Origin: CAIYOL01 sp964494805
GTDB taxonomy: Bacteria > Planctomycetota > Phycisphaerae > Sedimentisphaerales > Anaerobacaceae
NCBI GenBank assembly: GCA_964494805.1
Contig: CAZBST010000018.1
Coordinates: 1-34,737, forward strand
DNA length: 34,737 nucleotides
Reading direction: 5' to 3'
Shown here: piece after piece, positions 1-6,906 of the stretch
How the letters are laid out: each line of letters starts with the position of its first letter
Numbering within the stretch: position 1 is the stretch's first letter
Program-made: the position numbers and the translations under genes
Notes under the pieces: model-generated
Told to the model about the DNA's origin: nothing
What the model saw: only the letters and a program-made list of their open reading frames with translations
The model's database searches: none

Positions 1-40
1 TACTGATGTTCCTCATTGCGGCTTCCGGAAGCAACAGCAA
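1..40 (-). repeat. Dispersed ~100 bp imperfect palindrome, copy 1 (partial)
   Basis: This is half of a repeat seen four times in the window; the other half lies outside. It shares the core TTCCTC(A/G)TTGCGGC with the copies at 3103-3200, 3890-3991 and 25164-25260, and ends in an arm of the type GGAAGCAACAGCAA. It contains the 12-base palindrome GCTTCCGGAAGC. It sits 21 bases beyond the stop codon of the minus-strand gene 62-1159, in the same relative orientation as the other copies. There is no T-run of the kind expected of an intrinsic terminator. Confidence 0.75.
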
Positions 41-61
41 TATTAGAATCAGAATTCTCGA

Positions 62-1159
62 TCAATTCTGGTTTATTTTATCCGCTTGGGGATGCCTTAC
101 GGCATTTGGCTCTCCTGCCAACAATTCTTTCGTAAGACCGAGTTCATCGAAATATTGTTTGAGCTGTTTCGATTTTATGTAATCATCAAATACCGTGTCC
201 GCATCAATACCGATTTCTTTCCAATAATTCCCATCCTGTGTTATAAATGTAATGTGGCCTATAGGATTGAATTCCGTTGGGTAATATCTTCCTCTATCCG
301 TGGCTTCTTTAAGTGCAGCATTATAAGCATCCATTATCTTCTCCAGCCACTCTCGCCCTTCAAATATTTTCTTTGGCTTAAGTTCCCCCGTGTTATATTT
401 TTTGAACTCGATTTTCTTCCCTTCTTTATCTTTTATCCATATCCCAGACAATATGTTTTCCTCGTTACTAAAGATTGCCAAAGGATGAACGTTCCTAGAG
501 ATTGTCCAAGGATGGACAAGATTGTCACGATGAGGATACAATAAAATGGCTACGACCTGTTCTTTCGGCGGAAGGTTGTATTTATATTTATAGCCGTAAC
601 CCCATTCCCAAAGTTGTTTATACAACTCTTTAGATGTCCAGTGCAAACCGCAAATCGCCTTATCCTCATGGTCGACGGGAATAACAAATTTATGCTTATC
701 TGTGGTAATAAACATTTTATCAGACCATGATGGGACGCTCGGCAGATTTAGTTCTTCTTTGGCTGTGCTGATTAGTTGTAACACCTGCTTTATTTTTTCC
801 GGCTCAACAATCTCCCCTTTCTCAAAATCACGTATCCCAAAAGTAATTTTCTCTGCCTTTTCGTTTCGCAGGTATCGCTGCACATATTTTACCTTGCGGC
901 ACTCTGTCCAGTTATCAGAGGAAGGGGAAAACCAGCAGTAATATCTTGCTGCCGCATACAAATCCTGCACGAAATCGTAACTTTCATAACATACAACAAA
1001 AAACGGCGAAGGTGGACTCCAACCCATATGCTGTGTCCAACGTGCAGAATGATGTCTCCATCGAATCACACCGGCAGTAATACAAACCAACAGGAATATT
1101 GTCACTATTGCAACTATAACTGCCGAAATTATTCTTATCAGTCTCCTTGCTTTAGTCAT
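62..1159 (-). CDS. Membrane-anchored protein of unknown family, candidate partner of the preceding peptidase-like gene
   Basis: I do not recognise a family. The 365-residue product has one strongly hydrophobic segment at about residues 8-31, preceded by basic residues, so a single N-terminal anchor with the rest outside the cytoplasmic membrane is likely. The remainder is soluble and rich in charged and aromatic residues (for example WEWGYGYKYKYNLPP near the middle). The start is well supported: AGGAG lies just upstream of the ATG. The stop codon of the upstream gene (TAG at 1170) forms part of the same TTAGGAGAA stretch, so the two are probably translationally coupled. By position it matches the small membrane genes behind the full-length peptidase-like protein. 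An immunity-type role is inference from context only. Confidence 0.7.
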   Translation of the reverse strand: MTKARRLIRIISAVIVAIVTIFLLVCITAGVIRWRHHSARWTQHMGWSPPSPFFVVCYESYDFVQDLYAAARYYCWFSPSSDNWTECRKVKYVQRYLRNEKAEKITFGIRDFEKGEIVEPEKIKQVLQLISTAKEELNLPSVPSWSDKMFITTDKHKFVIPVDHEDKAICGLHWTSKELYKQLWEWGYGYKYKYNLPPKEQVVAILLYPHRDNLVHPWTISRNVHPLAIFSNEENILSGIWIKDKEGKKIEFKKYNTGELKPKKIFEGREWLEKIMDAYNAALKEATDRGRYYPTEFNPIGHITFITQDGNYWKEIGIDADTVFDDYIKSKQLKQYFDELGLTKELLAGEPNAVRHPQADKINQN

Positions 1160-1169
1160 GTTCGTTCTC

Positions 1170-3102
1170 CTAATCCTCTATCTTTACTCCTGTTAAAAGT
1201 CCCTTGCCAGAGATCCTAAAGTTATAAAAACTTTCGTAATAACGAATGGTTGGGTCATTAAGAGTGTCATCTAGTGCCTTATCCAAATTGTCACCATCCT
1301 TTAGGTTGGTCCACTCTAATATACCAAATATCTCATAATTCGACTTGCCGTCGAGCGCCATCCTATCGGCTTTATCCCACCATCCTTGGCAGAATTGGCC
1401 ATAAGTATCGGTGCTTTCCATATTGAATGCCCAGCTCATATCTGACTCGGGTATTTCAGTATGAGGTTCGGCTGAATCCTCTATCAATTGTGTGCTGCTA
1501 AGCCGTAGCCGGCCGCTAAAGCAGCAATCGAGCTGTACAAGTTTCAATTCTCCGGGCAGAAATTTCTTTAACTTATAGATGCTCCGGCAACTTTTTTCAT
1601 AACCATGCTGTAAAGGTACGCACCAGGAAGGTGCTGTCCCATCTGGAAAATCAGAATTTTTAGCCGATACGACCCAGCCATCAGCCAGTTCGATTACAGT
1701 TCGAAGAACGCCCTCGCCAAAGTATTCGTCATACTCTTGTTTTATCTCATCCCAAATTTTTCCATAACCGCCTTCACCAGCGAAGTATATATATCTGATA
1801 TAGCGGCTCTTGGCAAACCAGCTTAAATTTTCATAAGTAGCATTCGACCCTTTCAGTTCGCAGTACTGGACACTATGAAATTTAAGTGCATCTCTAACTG
1901 CGTCGTCAACATCATTGTTTTTATTAACTTTGGAACTAGGCAGGATAAGCAAGGCCCTGACATTTGGAGGTACCTTTTCAGGATTAAATTTTATTGCAAG
2001 AGGTTTCGTAATTGCCATTCCTATGCCCTCAGATGGCTCAAATACGATTAAATCAAGGTCATCGCGAGAGGTAATCTCCGGGGGAATAACGCCATTCAGA
2101 TTTTGCGCCGAATAATCTTGCGACCAGACTATATTATTACCTTCATCATAAACCTTTACATTGACATCGCTGGTTCCTTGATAATATGCACAGAAGTGAT
2201 GTGGCTCATTGGATTCATAAGCATCAACACAGTAACAATAATTTAAAGGACAGTTGAAATCACTCTCTTGCAGGTTTGAACAGGTAACATTCCCTTCAGC
2301 GTCAACACCGATCGCCTTTAGCTGATGTGTGCCGGCGCCTAATGACGAAGCATCAAACCTGAGCGGCTCTCCCCCTCTGAACCAGAGTATTTCCCCGGCA
2401 TATTGACCATCGGCGAGCAGGAAGATCCTCTGCGTATCAGATGAGTAGCCATCGGCTCCGATCTCAGCGAAGCCATTATTGGCATCGCCGAAGATGGTAA
2501 CTCCAATCGGCGGATAGCCGGTAGTTGTCTCAAGCCATTTGTCGGCCATAATATAAAGGTCATTATAATCAACAAAGCCGCTGCGGTCGACGTCGTTCTT
2601 TTCTGAGGTTGACTGCTGCCAGTAATTAGCGAAAACCGCAAAATCCACGAGGTTCACAATCTTATCCCCGCTCAAATCTGCCGGCATAAGATTGCCGTCC
2701 CCGCCGGCGTTCGAATAGCTCCAGTCGAAATAATGGAAACCGATATTGGCCCAGTTCGTATCGGGAATCCCGTGGAGATTATTCGTATCCGGAATCCTAT
2801 AGGCACAGCTTGCTTTGCCAAGCAGGTAAGGATATTCATCTATGTAGCCGGCACCTGCCTCAATCAATGGGCAGTCCGGCTTAAGAAACAGCGGATAATC
2901 GTCATAACCATTGACAAACGGGTCCTCATCCAATTCTACAGCGCCATCATCAAACGGCTCCTCTGCAGGCCCGTCCCTGAGAACTATCTCGTCGAAGTAA
3001 ACCGTGCCCTCGCCTGTATATGAATAAGGGGCGTTTCCATCGCCAAAGCCGATAGCGATACTTTTAACATTGGCCAGATTTATATCACCAAGCTCCGCCT
3101 CT
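1170..3102 (-). pseudogene. 5'-truncated second copy of the dockerin / peptidase-like secreted protein, divergent C-terminus
   Basis: The reading frame is open from 3134 to the stop at 1170, but no ATG and no signal peptide are visible; the only usable start is a TTG at 2933 inside a conserved domain. From about 2388 to 3097 the DNA is nearly identical to 8089-8798 of the 1499-residue gene. It encodes the end of a beta-helix-type region and two dockerin-like loops (DLSGDKIVNLVDF and DVDRSGFVDYNDL). Downstream of that block, similarity falls to a level seen only in protein. The peptidase-like tip keeps the Cys motif (LDCCFSGRL, cysteines at 1521-1526), but the His of the long copy (AHGDY) aligns with Glu (AGEGG, Glu codon at 1773-1775). 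Homology ends exactly where repeat copy 2 begins. It could still be expressed as a fragment from the TTG, but a secreted product is unlikely. Confidence 0.7.
2388..3097. repeat. Near-identical 710 bp block shared with 8089-8798 (copy A)
   Basis: The segment matches 8089-8798 at a constant offset of 5701 bases with only scattered substitutions over most of its length. It covers the dockerin-like region and the start of the following Ig-like region. Outside the block the two genes differ strongly. Recent duplication or gene conversion would explain it. Its right edge coincides with repeat copy 2 at 3103. Confidence 0.85.
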
Positions 3103-3200
3103 TTGCTCGTGCTGCCTTCTGCTCGGATACTGTTTTACTCGTATGCCTTCGGCATACTCACTGTGTGTTTCCTCGTTGCGGCCTCAGGCAACACGAGCAA
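3103..3200 (-). repeat. Dispersed ~100 bp imperfect palindrome, copy 2
   Basis: The outer arms TTGCTCGTGCTGCC (3103-3116) and GGCAACACGAGCAA (3187-3200) are inverted repeats with one mismatch. A perfect inner hairpin, GTATGCC-TTC-GGCATAC, lies at 3141-3157. The shared core TTCCTCGTTGCGGC is near 3170. The element sits between the stop of the lipoprotein gene (3225) and the broken 5' end of the truncated gene, at the exact breakpoint of homology. Confidence 0.85.
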
Positions 3201-3224
3201 TCTTCAAACTCTAAATTACTTTGC

Positions 3225-3815
3225 TTACTTTATTTCCTTCTGGGCTTCTGCTTCTTTTTCTGCTTTTAATTTTTCGGCACGCTTTTGATGTAATTCCCTA
3301 CTCTGCAATATTCTTTCAAAATAATCACCGTAATGATCTACCCCAATATCTGAAAATGGATAATAGAATAAAGACCGCACTTCTTGTTGTTCTGAGAGTA
3401 TTTTTGCAATTTTGCCACTTTTGCCTCTCGGTCCTATGAATGTTTTATCCTCGATTCTAAAGTAAACTTCTCTGACAGTTAATTTTTCTGGTATACCGTT
3501 ATAGAAAATCAGACTGAGCTTATCCTTAGTTTTCAAGTTAGGATTCATTTCTTTTTCTTCAGGTTTTAAGAGGTGCAATATAATTTCCCGCATTTCGGAT
3601 GCATTATTTTGGTTGAAAGATTTGTATGGCTCCCAAGCATCGGTTGGCGGCTGCACATATTTATACCAGATAATACAAACAGGAACTAAACCTGCGATAT
3701 CTCCTTCGCTTTTTTGACCGGTCCAAGTATAACTCACCTTTCCTGGCTCTTTTTTACACGAGGAAGGAATAAAAACCATCCCAATTATCAGTAGTACAAA
3801 AATTTGTTTTTTCAT
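3225..3815 (-). CDS. Small lipoprotein of unknown function
   Basis: The frame is open from 3854, but the likely start is the ATG at 3815. From there the product begins MKKQIFVLLIIGMVFIPSSC, a typical lipoprotein signal peptide ending in a lipobox-like SSC, giving about 196 residues. The mature part begins KKEPGKVSYTW and ends in a charged, probably coiled stretch rich in Lys, Glu and Ala. No known domain is recognised. A good ribosome binding site is not visible, which weakens the start choice. The gene is bracketed by two copies of the same repeat (3103-3200 and 3890-3991) in direct orientation, so gene plus repeat may move as a unit. Confidence 0.65.
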   Translation of the reverse strand: MKKQIFVLLIIGMVFIPSSCKKEPGKVSYTWTGQKSEGDIAGLVPVCIIWYKYVQPPTDAWEPYKSFNQNNASEMREIILHLLKPEEKEMNPNLKTKDKLSLIFYNGIPEKLTVREVYFRIEDKTFIGPRGKSGKIAKILSEQQEVRSLFYYPFSDIGVDHYGDYFERILQSRELHQKRAEKLKAEKEAEAQKEIK

Positions 3816-3889
3816 TGGATTATATTTTGCCGTACGCTCTTTGACATCTCCCAATTTCAGGCCCCATAACTCTCAAACTTTTCAAAATT

Positions 3890-3991
3890 TGCTGTTGCGT
3901 CCTCCAGTTCGGCTCCTATTCCTATTTACTTCGTCGCTTCGCTCCTGCGTAATACTATTGTTCCTCATTGCGGCTTTCGGAAACAACAGCA
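3890..3991 (-). repeat. Dispersed ~100 bp imperfect palindrome, copy 3
   Basis: The outer arms CTGTTGCGTCC and GGAAACAACAG are inverted repeats with two mismatches. The shared core TTCCTCATTGCGGC is at about 3961-3974. The inner part is degenerate compared with copies 2 and 4. It lies 10 bases beyond the serpin stop codon at 4002. Confidence 0.8.
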
Positions 3992-4001
3992 GACAAAAAA
4001 A

Positions 4002-5300
4002 CTACTCAGCGGGGTTCATTACCCGGCCCATAAATAAGATGCTCCCCGTTCGATTATCCTTAATAATAAAAATAAATGGATGGTCGGCACGGAAATCCAT
4101 GTATAAACCCTTTGTAAGTACGACTGCCGTACCTGCTGCTGCCTCGGTTCCTTTCTCATTGACTTCAATAAAGGCCTTATGGAAAACATCTGAAATCCAT
4201 ATACCTCCTTTGCCGTTTGTACCTGAAAAATCTGCTTTTCCTCCATCAAAGGCATCGGGCATTCCCAAATCAATGAGGGCATTATTTAAAGAAAAAGTCC
4301 CCCAAGTAACCTTGAATTTAGGAAGATATACTTCAATTTGTCCTGTCCGCATTTTTGATAGTAAGGTATTAAGACCTTCCGTTGTAAGTGTGTTTTCCAA
4401 TTCTTTAATGCCCTCTATCTCTCTCGGCAAAATCACCACCATACTCAACTCATCGCCTTTATATGGCAACTCGACAATCTGCAGTTTTTCGTCCTGATAG
4501 CCCTTAAACATATTTTCTGTGAGCATCATATCAACTTCGACTTTGTCTTTGGCTGATACGTAAAAATCTGCAGGTTTAGTATCTTCTTTTTCAAATTTGT
4601 TTTTCCATTCGCCTTTGAAATATACCGCATTGGTAAGAACCATAACTGTATCCGGGTTCACGCCGCCCTGCGGGATAAGGTCCTTGATTTTATCTTTCGT
4701 TTTTTCCTCGACCCAGGAATTGATTATCTGCCGGGACTTCTCCGTCTCGTTAACAAAGTCAAGCAGGGTAAAATCAGCTCCGTAATAATTCTTATTCAAA
4801 TCCAGAAATTCTTTCAGGACTGGTTCGCCTTTTTGTCCCCAGAGGGCATTAGCTAAAAAGAGCTGATACCCACGAGACTTATCATCCTGAACGAGCTGCT
4901 TCTGCAAGGTACCAAATGCAGAATGCAGGCGTTGATTTGGCAATGTAAAATACAGTGTTGCCGCCATTTGCTTTTCTGTATTGCCGCGAGCACCAGCGTA
5001 AGTCATTGCAAGCGCAGTTGAAAGGCTATATGGCGAGAAAAATAAATTGCTATTAGGTTCACCCCTGGGTTTAGTTGCATTTGGGTCAGTACTTAGTTTG
5101 CCATACAAGTCAAAGGTAAAATTGCTGTTTCCTGCCACCGCCTCTTTTATATCGTTCCCATCAGTGGATTCGACCCCTTCGGCAAGCTCAGGGCTGGCAA
5201 GCTCACCACGGGTGATATTATGATTTGGGGCAACTGCTTCGGAGCAGTTGACAGCCGTTACACAACAAGCCAAAAACAATACAAATATAATCTTATTCAT
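4002..5300 (-). CDS. Serpin family protease inhibitor, secreted
   Basis: The 432-residue product is a near-standard-length serpin behind a signal peptide (MNKIIFVLFLACCVTAVNC; the cysteine at 19 could allow lipidation, but the lipobox is weak). Serpin signatures include NLFFSPYSLSTALAMTYAGARGNTEKQM, NAVYFKGEWKNKF and the end strand DHPFIFIIKDNRTGSILFMGRV. The hinge of the reactive loop, EKGTEAAAGTAVV, has Glu at P17, Gly at P15, Thr at P14 and small residues at P12-P9, as in inhibitory serpins. The P1 residue is ambiguous (Lys, Gly, Leu or Tyr in KGLY). Residues about 33-45 (GELASPELAEGVE) look like an in-frame short repeat insertion. The start follows a stop/RBS overlap with an orphan peptidase C-terminus (TTAAGGAGAA). 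Inhibition of a peptidase is known family behaviour; that the target is encoded in this locus is inference. Confidence 0.93.
   Translation of the reverse strand: MNKIIFVLFLACCVTAVNCSEAVAPNHNITRGELASPELAEGVESTDGNDIKEAVAGNSNFTFDLYGKLSTDPNATKPRGEPNSNLFFSPYSLSTALAMTYAGARGNTEKQMAATLYFTLPNQRLHSAFGTLQKQLVQDDKSRGYQLFLANALWGQKGEPVLKEFLDLNKNYYGADFTLLDFVNETEKSRQIINSWVEEKTKDKIKDLIPQGGVNPDTVMVLTNAVYFKGEWKNKFEKEDTKPADFYVSAKDKVEVDMMLTENMFKGYQDEKLQIVELPYKGDELSMVVILPREIEGIKELENTLTTEGLNTLLSKMRTGQIEVYLPKFKVTWGTFSLNNALIDLGMPDAFDGGKADFSGTNGKGGIWISDVFHKAFIEVNEKGTEAAAGTAVVLTKGLYMDFRADHPFIFIIKDNRTGSILFMGRVMNPAE
5173..5205. repeat. Short dispersed-type repeat inserted in frame in the serpin
   Basis: The stretch contains CCCTTCGGCAAGCTCAGGG, a sequence type common as a short dispersed element in environmental bacterial genomes (recalled, not searched). 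GGCAAGCTCA occurs twice, 15 bases apart. It encodes the SPELAEGVE segment of the serpin's N-terminal linker without disrupting the frame. Confidence 0.5.
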
Positions 5301-5311
5301 AGTTTTTCTCC

Positions 5312-5548
5312 TTAATTTCCAACTAACCTTATAGTATCAATCCATTGCCCTTTGAATCTGAAAGTATTTGCCGGACAGTTAGGAGAAGAAAAATACGTTT
5401 GTTCACATAAAGTAAACATCAATGCATCGCCGACATTATAACCAGCACCTAATCTACCCCACATATCTCGAGTCCACAGTTCGTAGTCATCACTAAACGG
5501 CCAACACGGAATCGGAATTAATTTCGAAATACTTGCGTCATACCATCC
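5312..5548 (-). pseudogene. Orphan C-terminal fragment of the peptidase-like protein (copy 2)
   Basis: Reading the minus strand from just after the TAG of the gene at 5549 gives GWYDASISK..., then DMWGRLGAGYNVGDALM, NTFRFKGQW and DTIRLVGN before the stop at 5312. This lines up with the last ~80 residues of the 1499-residue protein (WWRLGAGDTIGEALM, NSFRFRGQG, DNISLVGN). It has no start codon of its own and starts precisely at the stop codon of the preceding gene. Its TAA is fused to the serpin's ribosome binding site. It is either a displaced remnant or a reservoir tip; no independent product is expected. Confidence 0.8.
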
Positions 5549-6004
5549 CTAGTTGGGGACTGAAGTGCCAGCGATGCATATCAATGCGTGGACCAAACCC
5601 ACGAGCATGCTGATTAAACAAGCATCCCTAACACTTACGGCAAAGATTACCTTCGATAGCACAAAGTTCAAAAAAGCAAGGAGCACAAAAACAATAAGAG
5701 CAAAAAACAAGAGGCTTTTATATAGTATTTCGTATAGAAAGAAGTTAATAGTCAGGCTACCCGCTACAACGACTACAAGGTATGCTATAACCTTCCAAGG
5801 GACAAACAGATTTAGCTTTCGTAACATGCTGTAACCGACGAAGAGAGCAAAAGCGTCAATTACCACATATATGCAAGCAATATAGAGAGTTTCCGAATGG
5901 ATAATCGAAGGATACAACATCCAAACAATCAGGCACAGAACTGCAACCGCCATAATATACCAAGTTAATCGCAACATGTTTTTGAACATAAATACCCCTT
6001 TCAT
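5549..6004 (-). CDS. Small four-helix membrane protein, paralogue of the gene at 6410
   Basis: The 151-residue product is almost entirely hydrophobic with about four transmembrane segments. It is clearly related to the 161-residue protein at 6410-6895: both carry an L-x-W-Y-I near the N-terminus, a GY(S/T)MLRKLN(L/M) motif after the second helix, and an (F/S)xVRDAxLI / SIREAFLI motif before the last helix. No known family is recognised. The start at 6004 follows AGAGGA; an in-frame ATG at 5989 is an alternative. The gene is flanked on both sides by orphan C-terminal fragments of the peptidase-like protein. By position it is a candidate cognate (immunity-like) gene for the fragment at 6028; this is inference. 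Confidence 0.8.
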   Translation of the reverse strand: MKGVFMFKNMLRLTWYIMAVAVLCLIVWMLYPSIIHSETLYIACIYVVIDAFALFVGYSMLRKLNLFVPWKVIAYLVVVVAGSLTINFFLYEILYKSLLFFALIVFVLLAFLNFVLSKVIFAVSVRDACLISMLVGLVHALICIAGTSVPN

Positions 6005-6027
6005 AAATATTCCTCTTAATATTTTCT

Positions 6028-6396
6028 TTAGTTTCCGACTAATCTTATGTTATCGATTTCCCCTTGCCCTTTAAATCTGAAACTGTTTATGGGAGCATTA
6101 GGGTCAGAAGAGCCAGGTTGCCCACCGATAGCAATCATTAATGCTTCGCCGACACTATCTCCAGCCCCTAACCTTCGCCACTCATCTTGAGAGAATTTAC
6201 TCCATTTGTTTTGCCACAAGAAGTTTGTCCATGGTTGTCCCCACCATCCCTGATAACCCCGGTTTGCAAAAATATCCTTATGCAGCCCCAAGGCGAGACT
6301 AATATCGGAAACAAGTCCTTCGTCGGGAGGAAGCTCATCAAATGGCCCCGGCTGACCTTCAACTAACTGATTATTAGTATTTATTGTCAAACGGCC
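6028..6396 (-). pseudogene. Orphan C-terminal fragment of the peptidase-like protein (copy 1)
   Basis: About 120 residues match the end of the 1499-residue protein: GQPGPFDELPPDEGLVSD, LALGLHKDIFANRGYQGW, WRRLGAGDSVGEALMIAI, SDPNAPINSFRFKGQG and DNIRLVGN. Homology starts at GRL, immediately after the position of the catalytic-type Cys in the long copy, and only 13 bases after the stop codon of the membrane gene at 6410. The only start in frame is a TTG at 6390 without a convincing ribosome binding site. The middle part (QPWTNFLWQNKWSKF) differs from the long copy, while both ends are conserved. Confidence 0.8.
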
Positions 6397-6409
6397 TATT
6401 TTGTGCCTG

Positions 6410-6895
6410 TTAACTATAACTAGGAGTTACGATAATGCTCAAGAGCGTGTTTGTTAAACCCAAGATTATCCCGATTAAAAAGGCTTCTCGAATACTTAAA
6501 GTAAAGATTGTTTCCGAAGCGGCAAAATTAAAGAAAACGAGGAGCATAAAGACAGTAAGAACAAAAGGCAGAAAACCTAAAGATTCTGCAGGGGATAACA
6601 GAAAAACAATCAAGATATTTCCAACTAAAACAGTTACAAAATAAACCGCAAACTTCCAAGAGGTAAGCATGTTGAGTTTTCGTAACATGGTGTATCCAAC
6701 AACAATGGCAATAGCGTTAACTACCGCACAGAAACAAACAACAATAAAGAAATCGTTTGAGAAAGCACGGAACATATCTTTATAAATGGGGTAGAGATTT
6801 GAGTGAATAGTAAATAGATACAATATTACACCCGAGAAGCACAGAGCTGCAATTGCTGAGATATACCAAAGCCATTGTAATTTTTTCCTTAACAT
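6410..6895 (-). CDS. Small four-helix membrane protein directly behind the large peptidase-like gene
   Basis: The 161-residue product has about four transmembrane segments and no recognised domain. It is a paralogue of 5549-6004. Its ATG at 6895 lies 11 bases beyond the stop of the 1499-residue gene, and that TAA is part of the TTAAGGAGAA ribosome binding site, so translation is probably coupled to the large gene. A small membrane protein tied to the end of a large secreted multidomain protein is the arrangement expected of an effector/immunity or effector/anchor pair. Which of these applies cannot be read from the sequence. Confidence 0.8.
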   Translation of the reverse strand: MLRKKLQWLWYISAIAALCFSGVILYLFTIHSNLYPIYKDMFRAFSNDFFIVVCFCAVVNAIAIVVGYTMLRKLNMLTSWKFAVYFVTVLVGNILIVFLLSPAESLGFLPFVLTVFMLLVFFNFAASETIFTLSIREAFLIGIILGLTNTLLSIIVTPSYS

Positions 6896-6906
6896 AAATA
6901 TTCTCC

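Noticed and set aside
1..3991. Integron attC sites and gene cassettes, suggested by ~100 bp palindromes behind small genes in one orientation
   Set aside because: The ends of the repeats do not show the GTTRRRY / RYYYAAC core sites expected of attC, and no integron integrase is in the window.
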